Both the position numbers and the translations under genes were made by a program. From positions 40,200-104,199 of the forward strand of contig NZ_JAIOAB010000021.1 in the NCBI RefSeq assembly GCF_019890635.1: DNA of 64,000 nucleotides, written 5' to 3'. Under the pieces are notes generated by a model. That model was not told where the DNA came from, did no database searches, and saw nothing but the letters and a program-made list of their open reading frames with translations. Of this stretch, positions 1 through 9,180 are shown piece after piece. Origin of the DNA: Streptomyces sennicomposti (GTDB taxonomy: Bacteria > Actinomycetota > Actinomycetes > Streptomycetales > Streptomycetaceae). Each line of letters opens with the position of its first letter. Positions within the stretch are counted from its first letter, which is position 1.

Positions 1-1428
1 CTCCCCGGGGCCCGACGGCGGCTCGGGCACCACCGGGTCCGGGCCGGAGCCGCGCCGCCCCGGAATCATCAGAGCGGCGACCGCGGCGAGGGCCACCACC
101 GCGGCGCCGACCACGAGGGCGGGCCGCAGACCGTCGACGAAGCTCTGTGCGCTCTCGTAGCCGCCCTGCGCGGCGAAGATCGAGGCCATCACCGCGATGC
201 CGAGCGCGCCGCCCACCTCGCGCAGGGCGTTGTTGGCGCCGGAGGCGATGCCCTGCTGCTCCGGGCGGACGCTGGACATCACCAGGTTGGCGGCCGGGGC
301 GAAGTACAGGGCCATGCCCACACCGCTGATGATCAGGCCGGGCAGCTGGACGCCGTAGGAGACGTCTGTGGTGACCACGTAGGCCAGGTAGCCGAGGCCC
401 GCCGCCTGGAGGAAGAGACCCGCGGCGACGACCGGACGGCCGCCGACACGGTCGGAGAGGATGCCGGCGATCGGCGCGACGAGCATCGGCATTCCGGTCC
501 AGGGCAGCATCCGCAGACCGGCATCGGTGGGCGAGTAGCCCAGCACGCCCTGCATGTACTGGCTCAGCAGGAAGATCGAGCCGAACATGCCCAGGAACAT
601 CAGCAGGCTCGCCGCGTTGATTCCGGAGAAGGCGCGGGAGCGGAACAGCCGCATCGGCAGCATGGGGTTCTTGGCCCGGGCGCCGTGCAGGACGAAGCCC
701 ATCAGGAGTGCGGTGCCCGCGAACAGCCCGGTCAGCACCAGGGAACTGGTCCATCCGTCGGAAGGCCCGCGCACCAGGCCGTAGACGATGCCGAAGAGGC
801 CGCCGCTGGCGAGGAGGGTGCCGGGGATGTCGAGGGGCGCACCGGTGCCGTAGGACTCGGCCAGGCGCAGCCGGGCGAGCGGCATGACGGCGAGGCCGAG
901 CGGGACGTTCAGCCAGAAGATCCAGTGCCAGGAGACGTGTTCGGTGAGGCTGCCGCCGATCAGCGGGCCGGAGGCGACGGCGAGGCCGTTCACGGCGCCC
1001 CAGATCCCGTACGCCGTACCGCGCTTGGCGGGCGGCACCGCGGCGGTGAGCAGGGTCAGGGTGAGCGGCATCATCACAGCCGCACCGACCCCTTGGACCG
1101 CGCGGGCGGCGATGAGGGAGTCGATGCCCGGCGACAGGGCAGCGGCGGCGGAGGCGCCGGTGAAGACGGCGAGCCCGGCGATGAAGAGCCGCCGACGGCC
1201 GAAGCGGTCGCCGAGGGCGGCGCCGAACATCAGCAGGACGGCGAAGGTGAGCGTGTAGGCGCTCACGGTCCATTCGAGGTCGTCCAGCGCTCCCCCGAGA
1301 TCCTTGCGGATGGAGGGCAGGGCGGTGGTGACGACGAGATTGTCGAGGGCCGCCATGAATCCGGCGACACCGGTGATGATCAGGGCCCAGGCTATGGCCC
1401 CACGGCGTGGAGCGTTCTCCAGTGCCAT
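1..1428 (-). CDS. DHA2-family (EmrB/QacA-type) MFS multidrug exporter, 3' end outside window
   Basis: Proton-driven efflux protein of the inner membrane; the 476 residues in the window match the 14-helix DHA2 drug:H+ antiporter layout. The N-terminus has LDNLVVTTALPSIRKDL (helix 1 motif with an acidic residue), followed by GDRFGRRRLF (MFS motif A) and RAVQGVGAAVMMPLTL (motif B region); later hydrophobic blocks contain SGPLIGG and the typical GASIA-like repeats of this family. The ATG at 1428 is preceded by GGGGGAGAG. No stop occurs before the left edge, so the gene is 3'-truncated by the window. It follows a tetR gene on the same strand by 143 bp, so it is probably the target of that repressor. 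Substrate unknown. Confidence 0.93.
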   Translation of the reverse strand, partial: MALENAPRRGAIAWALIITGVAGFMAALDNLVVTTALPSIRKDLGGALDDLEWTVSAYTLTFAVLLMFGAALGDRFGRRRLFIAGLAVFTGASAAAALSPGIDSLIAARAVQGVGAAVMMPLTLTLLTAAVPPAKRGTAYGIWGAVNGLAVASGPLIGGSLTEHVSWHWIFWLNVPLGLAVMPLARLRLAESYGTGAPLDIPGTLLASGGLFGIVYGLVRGPSDGWTSSLVLTGLFAGTALLMGFVLHGARAKNPMLPMRLFRSRAFSGINAASLLMFLGMFGSIFLLSQYMQGVLGYSPTDAGLRMLPWTGMPMLVAPIAGILSDRVGGRPVVAAGLFLQAAGLGYLAYVVTTDVSYGVQLPGLIISGVGMALYFAPAANLVMSSVRPEQQGIASGANNALREVGGALGIAVMASIFAAQGGYESAQSFVDGLRPALVVGAAVVALAAVAALMIPGRRGSGPDPVVPEPPSGPGE

Positions 1429-1510
1429 CTCTCCCCCAGCGATGCAGTGATCGTCTGCGCGATCTCTGATTAGTTGTTGATGACTGACTTCCAGGCCCCG
1501 GAACGGCCCT

Positions 1511-1536
1511 GGCACGTCTGCCGTGGCAGACGTGCC
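1511..1536. promoter_or_regulatory. Perfect 12-bp inverted repeat between tetR and the exporter gene
   Basis: GGCACGTCTGCC and its exact reverse complement are separated by only GT. The repeat lies 83 bp upstream of the exporter start and 36 bp past the tetR stop. The very short loop and the lack of a T-tract argue for a protein-binding palindrome (possibly for the TetR product) rather than a terminator, but either is possible. Confidence 0.55.
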
Positions 1537-1571
1537 ACTCCCCCTGCTCTGATGCTCTGTTCTGCCGCGCC

Positions 1572-2171
1572 TCAGGTTTCGTCGGCTTGGCCGACCGGTT
1601 CCGCTTTCGGCAGCCGGCCCTTGACGCGGGCGAACGACGAGAGTCCCTCCCACACCCGGTGCCCGGGCGGGAAGCCCATCGCCAGCAACGCGTTGATGAG
1701 CATGCCGCACGCCAGGAAGGACGTCGTCTCGTCGACGTCCCCACCCAGTGGGAGGTGCACGGCCTCCCACATCCGCATCCAGCCGGCTCGGACGGCCTCG
1801 CCGAAGTCCCGGTCGCCCTCGGCCTCGGCGGCGGCCACCGCCACATACGTCTGCATCTGCAGCGTGAGCAGCTCCGGCCGCTCGACGATGACCTTGCTGT
1901 ACGCGGCTGCCATGGACCGCAGGGCTTCCTCGCCCTCCAGTCCCTCCGAGGCCTCCTGGAAGATCCGGATCAGATCCTCCGTGCAGCGGTCGACCGCGGC
2001 GAGGAAGATCGCCTTCTTGCCCGGGAAGAGCCGGAAGAGATAGGGCTGCGAGACCCCGACCCGTCGGGCGATCGCCTCGGTGGAGGTGCCGTGGTAGCCG
2101 CCGCGGGCGAACTCACTCGTCGCCGCACAGATCACGCTCTCCCGCCGGGCCTGCGCGCTCATCCTGACCAT
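1572..2171 (-). CDS. TetR-family transcriptional repressor
   Basis: Small DNA-binding repressor of 199 residues. The N-terminal helix-turn-helix is clear: SEFARGGYHGTSTEAIARRVGVSQPYLFRLFPGKKAIF, with the usual F/G..GTS..IA..VGVS.P.L...F..K pattern at about residues 20-55. The rest is an all-helical ligand domain with no recognisable inducer signature. Start 2171 gives MVRMSAQ; an internal ATG at 2162 (MSAQ) is equally good and neither has a strong ribosome site. It lies upstream of the MFS exporter on the same strand, which suggests local control of efflux. An 18-bp near-palindrome sits just upstream of its start. Confidence 0.92.
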   Translation of the reverse strand: MVRMSAQARRESVICAATSEFARGGYHGTSTEAIARRVGVSQPYLFRLFPGKKAIFLAAVDRCTEDLIRIFQEASEGLEGEEALRSMAAAYSKVIVERPELLTLQMQTYVAVAAAEAEGDRDFGEAVRAGWMRMWEAVHLPLGGDVDETTSFLACGMLINALLAMGFPPGHRVWEGLSSFARVKGRLPKAEPVGQADET

Positions 2172-2180
2172 GGAAGTAAG

Positions 2181-2198
2181 TTAGCAATCAATTACTAA
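2181..2198. promoter_or_regulatory. Candidate operator upstream of tetR
   Basis: TTAGCAATCAATTACTAA is an AT-rich imperfect palindrome (TTAG-AAT--ATT-CTAA) 10 bp upstream of the tetR start, where it would overlap the promoter. AT-rich sequence is rare in this window. Inferred to be the autoregulatory TetR site. Confidence 0.6.
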
Positions 2199-2319
2199 GT
2201 GCTTCAACATTTCAGGGAACGGACCGCTGAACAGGGTCCGAAGGGTCTGAAGGGCCTCAAAATCAGAAGATGGTCGCTGAAAGAGTGGTCGGACCATCTG
2301 GGCAGGGGGGTGGACCGGC

Positions 2320-2334
2320 TATTACGCCGTAATA
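2320..2334. repeat. 15-bp palindrome, copy 1 of 5 (TATTACGCCGTAATA)
   Basis: First of five nearly identical palindromes found only between 2.3 and 4.6 kb. Its context is CTATTACGCCGTAATAA. It is a candidate binding site for a plasmid partition or regulatory protein. Confidence 0.8.
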
Positions 2335-2492
2335 ATCCGACGGGCGCGCGGCCGTACGGTGACGCCTCAAGAGAGGCCCCGGTGGGAGGCGGCGAGGGGC
2401 CGCGAGGACGGAGGGCTCCGCCGGGAGGGGGCAGCGGGCTCGGCGGAGGACGGCTCAAGGTCTCCCCCACACCGCCCGCTCACACCGCGGGT

Positions 2493-2507
2493 TATTACGG
2501 CGTAATA
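2493..2507. repeat. 15-bp palindrome, copy 2 of 5
   Basis: TATTACGGCGTAATA, the same palindrome read from the other strand (only the central base differs). It lies 10 bp beyond the stop codon of the 2518-3348 gene. Confidence 0.8.
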
Positions 2508-2517
2508 GATCTGAGGC

Positions 2518-3348
2518 TCAGGAGCGGGCCGAGGAAGCCTGCTCGGCCTGGAGGGCGGCTGCGGCCAGGTAGGCCGCATGCGCCTCCTGTGTCGTGGTGA
2601 CGGGTGAGGCCGTGCGCTGTTCGAGCTTGCGCAGGGACCGTACGGCGGCGGCGAGATAGCGGTTGAGACTGAGCATCTGGGTGGGAGTGACGCAGTCGGG
2701 AAGTACCGCCGAGATCTCGTCCAGCCAGTACTCCGCATCCTCGTCCAGCACCAGGGCCTCACGCTGCTCGACAAGCCGGCGGGCGACGGGGAGCAACAAC
2801 CGATGAGAACGTTCGGCAGCCTCCTGCCGCCGCCTCTCCGCTTCCGCCTCCAACGCCCGGCGACGCTCAGCTTCGAGAACCGCTTCAGGCGTCCGGCGGA
2901 CCGGGCGGCCGTCCGGAGTGTCATCGGTCAGCGTGACGGCCTGCAAGCGCTTCGTCTTGTTGTACGCCGCGCTCGGCGCCGCCACGGCCAGGGCGGGCGC
3001 GAGCTGCGCCCAAGGGACTCCCGCACTCCGGGCGTCGGTCACTGCGCGAAGCTGATGCAGATCGGTCTGTTCCCTGAGGTACTCCCACAGGTGCACGCGC
3101 TTGAGCGCGGCGGACTGCTGGACCTCGGCCGCACAGTGCCGAAGTGCGGACGCGTGCTTCTCGGTGTAGAGGAGCGCGGCGTAGATCTCTTCGTCCCCCG
3201 GCATACGCTCGATGTCCGGGTCGCCGGCGGCCTCATGCAGCTGCCGCAACTCCGCGACCACTGCGCCCGCATCCAGGGAGCCGATTCGGATCGGCGGCTT
3301 GACCAGCGGTTTTGTGGGTCTGGCCGCTGCTTGTCTGCGCTTCGCCAT
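2518..3348 (-). CDS. Unknown helical, probably DNA-associated protein next to iteron region
   Basis: I do not recognise a named family. The 276-residue product starts MAKRRQAAARPTKPL, a basic tail, and continues with an Ala/Arg/Glu-rich, mostly helical body. A strongly charged coiled-coil stretch (EAVLEAERRRALEAEAERRR at about residues 160-180) is followed by an acidic C-terminal third. The ATG at 3348 was chosen because the basic tail begins there; an in-frame GTG at 3381 would add 11 residues. It is flanked by palindrome copies 2 and 3 and lies beside the iteron field, so a role in replication or partition of the plasmid-like module is possible, but this is inference from position only. Confidence 0.72.
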   Translation of the reverse strand: MAKRRQAAARPTKPLVKPPIRIGSLDAGAVVAELRQLHEAAGDPDIERMPGDEEIYAALLYTEKHASALRHCAAEVQQSAALKRVHLWEYLREQTDLHQLRAVTDARSAGVPWAQLAPALAVAAPSAAYNKTKRLQAVTLTDDTPDGRPVRRTPEAVLEAERRRALEAEAERRRQEAAERSHRLLLPVARRLVEQREALVLDEDAEYWLDEISAVLPDCVTPTQMLSLNRYLAAAVRSLRKLEQRTASPVTTTQEAHAAYLAAAALQAEQASSARS

Positions 3349-3452
3349 ACAGAGAAGTCTGCCCGAGAACGATGGATTCACATAATGTGAAACCTTGTTG
3401 GAGCTGAGAGAAGGTCAGGAGCCTTCGTAGCAGGGCTTTGTCGGCGCGTGAG

Positions 3453-3467
3453 TATTACGGCGTAATA
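3453..3467. repeat. 15-bp palindrome, copy 3 of 5
   Basis: TATTACGGCGTAATA, 105 bp upstream of the ATG of the 2518-3348 gene, in the position expected of an operator for it, and at the left margin of the iteron field. Confidence 0.8.
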
Positions 3468-3970
3468 GCTGTGGCGATTCGGACTGCCCGTCAGAGAGCG
3501 CACGCGGGGCGGCAGTCGCACCGCCCCGCATCGCTCGCACCCGTCAGGACCGTCGGACCTGACTGCGGGGCGGAGGGACCGAAGTGACTCGAATCCCGGT
3601 TCGGGCGGCGCGGGCAGAACGAGCACATAGACCGCCAGGCGGCGCGGCCGGTGACCGGTCCGGTGACGGTGCCGGGCACTGGGGCGGGGCGGGAGCGTTT
3701 TCAGTCCCTAGGGACTGACGTTTCTCCGGGAACGGGCTCAGGGACTGAAGGCATCAGGGACCAAACCTCTCAGGGATTGGCCTGTGTGGGCGGCAGGGAC
3801 CCAGGCTTCCGGCGCGGCTGCGCGGCGCGGGCTGCGCATCGAGGGACCCTCAGAGACCAGGGACCAAAACGGAGGGCCTGACAGTGTCTGGGTCCACATT
3901 CGGTCCCTGTCACGTTTCCGCAGGTCAGAGGGCTTTTCGCTAGGGACTGAGGGACTGTAGGGACCCAACC

Positions 3971-4053
3971 CGCTAATTATGAGCTGAATCTTGTTTGTGT
4001 GTTCATATGCGCGCGCGCATACAAGCAAGTAGTTGAGCACGTCATAATTAGCG
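3971..4053. repeat. AT-rich nested inverted repeat within the iteron field
   Basis: Outer arms CGCTAATTATGA (3971-3982) and TCATAATTAGCG (4042-4053) are perfect 12-bp reverse complements. Inside lie CTTGTTTGT and ACAAGCAAG (one mismatch) around a central ATGCGCGCGCGCAT palindrome. This is the most AT-rich stretch of the region and looks like an unwinding element or cruciform at the heart of an origin. Confidence 0.7.
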
Positions 4054-4395
4054 ATTTTGGTCCCTCCGGTCCCTCTGGAGGGCTTCGCAAGCCTCTGACC
4101 TGCAGAAATACCAGGGACTAAGGCTCAGGGACCAAAAAGCTGCAGACCCTGTTTCCGACCCTGCGCTGGGTCCCTCGCGGTGTTGGTCCCTGGAGGGAGC
4201 CGTTCCCCGCCCAAGGGACCAGGGACCAAACGCCAGGGACCAGGGCTGCCAACCCAGGTTCAGGGACCGAGCGGCTGAGGCCCGAGGGGCCAGGGACTGA
4301 GAGGAAGCGCTCTAGGGGGAGAGTGCCGAGGACTGAGCAGGGACTCAAGCCGCCGTGCCCAGCGCGGCCCGGCTGATCCCTCCAGCGGTCCAAGC

Positions 4396-4410
4396 TATTA
4401 CGCCGTAATA
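4396..4410. repeat. 15-bp palindrome, copy 4 of 5
   Basis: TATTACGCCGTAATA within CTATTACGCCGTAATAG, at the right margin of the iteron field. Confidence 0.8.
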
Positions 4411-4534
4411 GGAAACGGCCGAGCCTCCCCGCCCCCGGCCGGTTCCCCTTGAACTCAGGCCGATCTTCGGTCCCTACAGTCCCCGGGCGGTGTGCTGCCG
4501 AGCCGGCCGCTACCCGGTCCCACCCCCGCAGCCG

Positions 4535-4569
4535 CGCCTCGGGCTATTACGCCGTAATAGCCCGAGGCG
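4535..4569. repeat. 15-bp palindrome copy 5, extended to a 35-bp perfect palindrome
   Basis: The 15-bp core at 4545-4559 is extended by CGCCTCGGGC on the left and GCCCGAGGCG on the right, giving two perfect 17-bp arms around a central C. It ends about 28 bp upstream of the -35 element of argG, so the bound protein or a hairpin could also insulate or influence argG. Confidence 0.85.
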
Positions 4570-4596
4570 TCGAGACGCCCCGTCTGACCCCCCTCT

Positions 4597-6077
<1,481 letters not shown>

Positions 6078-6090
6078 GCAGTTTCCGGGC

Positions 6091-6139
6091 GGCAGTCGTC
6101 AGTGGGGGAGTGGGGCGGAGCAGGTCCCTGACGACTGCC
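6091..6139 (+). terminator. Hairpin after argG
   Basis: GGCAGTCGTCAG (6091-6102) and CTGACGACTGCC (6128-6139) pair perfectly over 12 bp with a 25-nt loop, 14 bp after the argG stop. It is the first of two successive hairpins. Confidence 0.65.
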
Positions 6140-6149
6140 CCACCGGGAA

Positions 6150-6191
6150 GGGCCCTGGTCGACACCTTCGGTGCGGTGTCGACCAGGGCCC
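6150..6191 (+). terminator. Strong bidirectional terminator between argG and the convergent dehydrogenase
   Basis: A 17-bp perfect stem (GGGCCCTGGTCGACACC at 6150-6166 with 6175-6191), an 8-nt loop TTCGGTGC and then CCTTTCTTGTT. It separates argG from the convergently transcribed gene at 6290. Confidence 0.88.
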
Positions 6192-6289
6192 CTTTCTTGT
6201 TCTCCGGCCTTCCTGTGCCCTCCCTGCCGTCCCTGACCCGCCTCCCCCCGTTGTCGTCGTCCGGTGGGGGAGTGGTCAGCGGCAGGTGC

Positions 6290-7315
6290 TCAGAAGCCGG
6301 TGAGGGTGATCTTGCCGATGGCCGAGCCGGACTCCAGGATGCGGTGTGCCTCGCGGAGGTTGGCCGCGTTGACCGGCCCGAGATCCCGGGTGGCGGTGGA
6401 GGTGAGGACGCCGGCGTCCACCAGCCGGGCGACCTGGGACAGGATGTGCCCCTGCCTGGAGCGGTCGGGGGTGCGGAACAGGGAGCGGGTGAACATGAAC
6501 TCCCAGTGGAACGAAATGCTCTTGGGCTTCAGCACGCCGACCGGCAGGGAGTCGAAGTCGTCGATGGCGACGATCCGGCCGAAGGGCTGGAGTGCCTCCG
6601 CGTAGTCGGCCAGATTGCGGTCGGTGTGCGCCGTGCTGAACACATGGGTGAGCCGGTCCGCGGCCACCTCGGCGAGCTGGGGGACCAGTGGCTTGTGGTG
6701 GTCGACGACATGCTGCACGCCCATCCGGGTGGCGAACTCGACGGTCTCCGGACGGGAGGCGGTCCCGATGACGGTCAGGCTGGTCAGGGACCGGGCCAGC
6801 TGCGCCGTGATGGACCCGACGCCGCCGGCCGCCGCGGTGATCAGCAGTGCGCCGTCCTGGTTCAGACCCCCGTCCTCCAGACCCAGCCGCTCGAACAGCC
6901 CCTCCCAGGCGGTGAGCGAGGTCAGGGGGAGCGCGGCGGCCTCGGTGAAGGACAGCTTGGTCGGCTTCAGGGCGACGAGACGTTCGTCGACGACGTGGTA
7001 CTCGGAGTTCGCTCCCGCCCGGTCCACGGCACCGGCGTAGTACACCTCGTCACCGGCCTTGAACCCCTCCACCTGCTCGCCGACCGTGACGACCGTGCCC
7101 GCCGCGTCCCAGCCGAGTACCTTCGGCTCCCCACCGGGATCGGTGCTCTGCCGGATCTTGTAGTCCACGGGGTTCACGGCGACCGCGGCCACCTCCACCA
7201 GCAGATCGTGCGGGCCCGGCTCCGGGAGGGGCAGTTCCAGGTCGATCAGACTGTCCTCGTCGCCGATCGGCAGGCTCTTGCGGTAGCCGACGGCTTGCAT
7301 GGTGCTGTTGCTCAT
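6290..7315 (-). CDS. Zinc-type alcohol dehydrogenase / quinone oxidoreductase family (MDR superfamily)
   Basis: Cytoplasmic NAD(P)H-dependent medium-chain reductase of 341 residues. The N-terminal GroES-like fold contains VAVNPVDYKIRQ and LGWDAAGTVVTVGEQVEGFKAGDEVYY. The Rossmann domain has LLITAAAGGVGSITAQLARSL (AxxGGVG nucleotide-binding turn at about residues 160-165) followed by VIGTASRPET. The catalytic zinc ligands of true alcohol dehydrogenases are absent, as in zeta-crystallin/quinone reductase-like members. It lies 40 bp downstream of a marR gene on the same strand, so it is probably co-transcribed with and controlled by that regulator, perhaps in response to quinones or electrophiles. 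Confidence 0.93.
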   Translation of the reverse strand: MSNSTMQAVGYRKSLPIGDEDSLIDLELPLPEPGPHDLLVEVAAVAVNPVDYKIRQSTDPGGEPKVLGWDAAGTVVTVGEQVEGFKAGDEVYYAGAVDRAGANSEYHVVDERLVALKPTKLSFTEAAALPLTSLTAWEGLFERLGLEDGGLNQDGALLITAAAGGVGSITAQLARSLTSLTVIGTASRPETVEFATRMGVQHVVDHHKPLVPQLAEVAADRLTHVFSTAHTDRNLADYAEALQPFGRIVAIDDFDSLPVGVLKPKSISFHWEFMFTRSLFRTPDRSRQGHILSQVARLVDAGVLTSTATRDLGPVNAANLREAHRILESGSAIGKITLTGF

Positions 7316-7355
7316 GGGGGACGGGTGCCCATTCCCGGCCGGCGTTCATGCGGTG

Positions 7356-7871
7356 TCAGAGGTTTTCGCCCAGCCGTTCCAGCAGGGGCGCGGCCGCCGC
7401 CAGGGTCTGCAGTTCGGCGGGGGTGAACCGCTCGGTGAGCACCGTGGCCAGCTGGCGGCCGCGTGCCTCGCGCTTGCGCCGCAGTACCCCCTCGCCGGCC
7501 TCGGTGAGCGACACGATGATCCGCCTGCCGTCGTGCGGGTCGGGCCGGCGCTCGACGAAGCCGCGCGTCTCCAGCCCGTTCACGACGGTGCCCATGGCCT
7601 GTGCGGTGACCTGCTCGGCCCGTGCCAGCTCGGCCGCCGAGGCCGGTCCCGCGCCGGCCAGCCGCGACAGGGCCGAGCGCTCGGGCAGCGACAGCTCGCC
7701 GGGGGCCCTGCTGTGCCGGAGCCGCCGCGCGACGAGACCGATGGCGTCGTACAGCGCGCCTCCGAGGTCGTACGGGTCCGCCGTTTCCGGGGGACTGTGA
7801 CGTTCGGATCGCGTGGACTCGGGCCCATCGCTGTCGTCGGGGCGGTCCGGAGGGGCGGGCTGCTGGGTCAC
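7356..7871 (-). CDS. MarR-family regulator
   Basis: Winged-helix regulator of 171 residues. The core reads LSRLAGAGPASAAELARAEQVTAQAMGTVVNGLETRGFVERRPDPHDGRRIIVSLTEAGEGVL, with the wing DPHDGRR typical of MarR at about residues 110-130. Start is GTG at 7871 with GGAG close upstream. Its first 35 residues are polar and disordered. It is followed by the reductase gene on the same strand, suggesting a redox- or toxicant-responsive pair. Confidence 0.93.
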   Translation of the reverse strand: MTQQPAPPDRPDDSDGPESTRSERHSPPETADPYDLGGALYDAIGLVARRLRHSRAPGELSLPERSALSRLAGAGPASAAELARAEQVTAQAMGTVVNGLETRGFVERRPDPHDGRRIIVSLTEAGEGVLRRKREARGRQLATVLTERFTPAELQTLAAAAPLLERLGENL

Positions 7872-8079
7872 GTCTCCAGGCTAGGCGGGCCGGAACACAC
7901 GGTGAAGTCGTCCCGCGCCCCGGGCATGGCTGCCGGGGGAGGGGAGGGCCAAGGCCGGGAAGCGGGGCGGGGGAGTGGAGTGGGGGGCGGAGCTGGCAGG
8001 GCGGGGGAGGGGGCGCACCGCGCGAACCGCCGAGGTTCCGGTGTCCGCGACCGTCGCCGCCCCCCGTCCTCGCGTCGGC

Positions 8080-8367
8080 TCAGCGCGGGGTGAAGTGCAC
8101 CAGCACCCGCCCGGTGTTGGCCTCGCTGACCTCGACCCGGTCGTAGAGCTTTTTGATGTGCTTCTGGCCGAGGAAGGCGAGTACCCGGTTGCGGAGCTGT
8201 CCCGTGCCCTTGCCGGGGATGATCTCGGCGACCGGCTCGCCCGACCGGTGCGCCCGGAAGACGAACTGACGCAGTGCCAGTTCGATGTCGCGGTTGTTGC
8301 GGAACAGTGGATGCAGATCCAGGCTCAGCAAGGCGTCTTCTCCTCGGTGCACGGACGGGGCGGGCAT
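8080..8367 (-). CDS. Small Smr (MutS2 C-terminal-like) domain protein
   Basis: A 95-residue stand-alone Smr domain, a fold with nicking endonuclease or nucleic-acid-binding activity in MutS2 and related proteins. LDLHPLF (residues 16-22) matches the LDLHG motif with P in place of G, and EIIPGKGTGQLRNRVLAFL matches the conserved (H/P)GKGTGxLR loop. The final GRVLVHF is the last strand. Substrate unknown. It is flanked by gaps of about 200 bp, apparently monocistronic. Confidence 0.85.
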   Translation of the reverse strand: MPAPSVHRGEDALLSLDLHPLFRNNRDIELALRQFVFRAHRSGEPVAEIIPGKGTGQLRNRVLAFLGQKHIKKLYDRVEVSEANTGRVLVHFTPR

Positions 8368-8542
8368 GCGGAAAACGCCGTCCTCGGGCGACGGCCCGCG
8401 TCCCCTCGTTTTCAGCTCATGGCCTCATCCGTCGATCCTGACCACCGCACCGCCGGGACGCGGCCGCCGCCGGTGCCCCGCCCGCTGCTCTTGCTGCGCC
8501 TGGTGACGGTCGTCGGCTCTCGGCGAGGTTCCCTCTGGGCCC

Positions 8543-9073
8543 TCAGATGTCCGTGGCCAGCCGGGCGTGGAGTTCGACGTCGTAGCGGACGCCGTCGTAC
8601 TCCAGCTTCCGGCGCTGGAGTCCCTCGACGGCGAAGCCGGCGGCCCTGGCCACGCGGCAGGAGGCCGGGTTGTTGACCCGATGCCCCAACTCCAGCCGGA
8701 ACAGGCCGACTTCCTCGAAGGACCAGCCGGCCAGCGCCCGGCAGGCGCGGGACGCGACGCCCCGGCCGCGGGCCGCCGCCAGGGTCCAGTACGACACCCA
8801 TCCCGTCCGGTGGCGCCGGTCCACGGCCCCCACCGCGACGTTGCCGAGCACCGTGTCCGCTTCGTCGGTCACGGCGAAGGCGAAACGGGCGCCGGAGTCC
8901 CACTGCGCCGCCTCGGCCGCGAGCCAGCGCCGGGCCTCGGCCGGTGACGAGACGGGTTCGGCGGTCTGCCACGCCATCGACGGCTCGGCGAACGCGGTCA
9001 GCACCGCCGGTACGTCCGCGGCCTGCCAGCGGCGCAGCCGCAGGCCCTCGGCCGTGTCCACATGATCACGCAT
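8543..9073 (-). CDS. GNAT-family N-acetyltransferase (RimJ/RimL type)
   Basis: Predicted cytoplasmic acetyl-CoA-dependent transferase, 176 residues. It starts MRDHVDTAEGLRLRRWQAADVPAVLTAF, the usual beginning of RimJ-type proteins. TGWVSYWTLAAARGRGVASRACRALAGWSFEE holds the acetyl-CoA pyrophosphate loop (RGRGVA, about residues 108-113). LGHRVNNPASCRVARAAGFAVEGLQRR is the typical N.xS..va...GF..EG motif. ATG 9073 follows GGAGG directly, which is close. Acceptor substrate unknown. Confidence 0.92.
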   Translation of the reverse strand: MRDHVDTAEGLRLRRWQAADVPAVLTAFAEPSMAWQTAEPVSSPAEARRWLAAEAAQWDSGARFAFAVTDEADTVLGNVAVGAVDRRHRTGWVSYWTLAAARGRGVASRACRALAGWSFEEVGLFRLELGHRVNNPASCRVARAAGFAVEGLQRRKLEYDGVRYDVELHARLATDI

Positions 9074-9180
9074 CCTCCGGAGTCTGCCGCAGCCGAGTCC
9101 GGCTGCCAACGCCCCGGAGCGGGGGAGGGGTGGTAATCGGCTGGTGGGCCGTTCCGGGAGGAGCGTATGATCATCTTCAA

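Larger units (their letters stand above)
3570..4525. other. Iteron field, candidate replication origin of a plasmid-like module
   Basis: No gene is convincing here. The sequence is filled with the short word GGGAC followed by C or T (typically AGGGACCA or AGGGACTG): I count about 18 copies on the plus strand and 8 on the minus strand in under 1 kb. Examples begin near 3574, 3708, 3740, 3757, 3951, 4114, 4214, 4262 and 4291. The field surrounds an AT-rich nested inverted repeat (3971-4053). Direct and inverted iterons around an AT-rich core are the usual form of an iteron-type origin. The element's own primase/helicase and ParAB genes lie 5-12 kb to the right, and iterons of the same kind recur beside them. 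Confidence 0.6.

Noticed and set aside
3570..4525. The GGGACC words as a dense set of OsdR-type boxes
   Set aside because: They lack the CGGCCC second half; only the simple GGGAC(C/T) word is repeated, and the local genes are not of the dormancy type.
3570..4525. Several short open frames in the iteron field as genes
   Set aside because: Compositions are erratic, starts lack ribosome sites, and the repeats pass through all frames.
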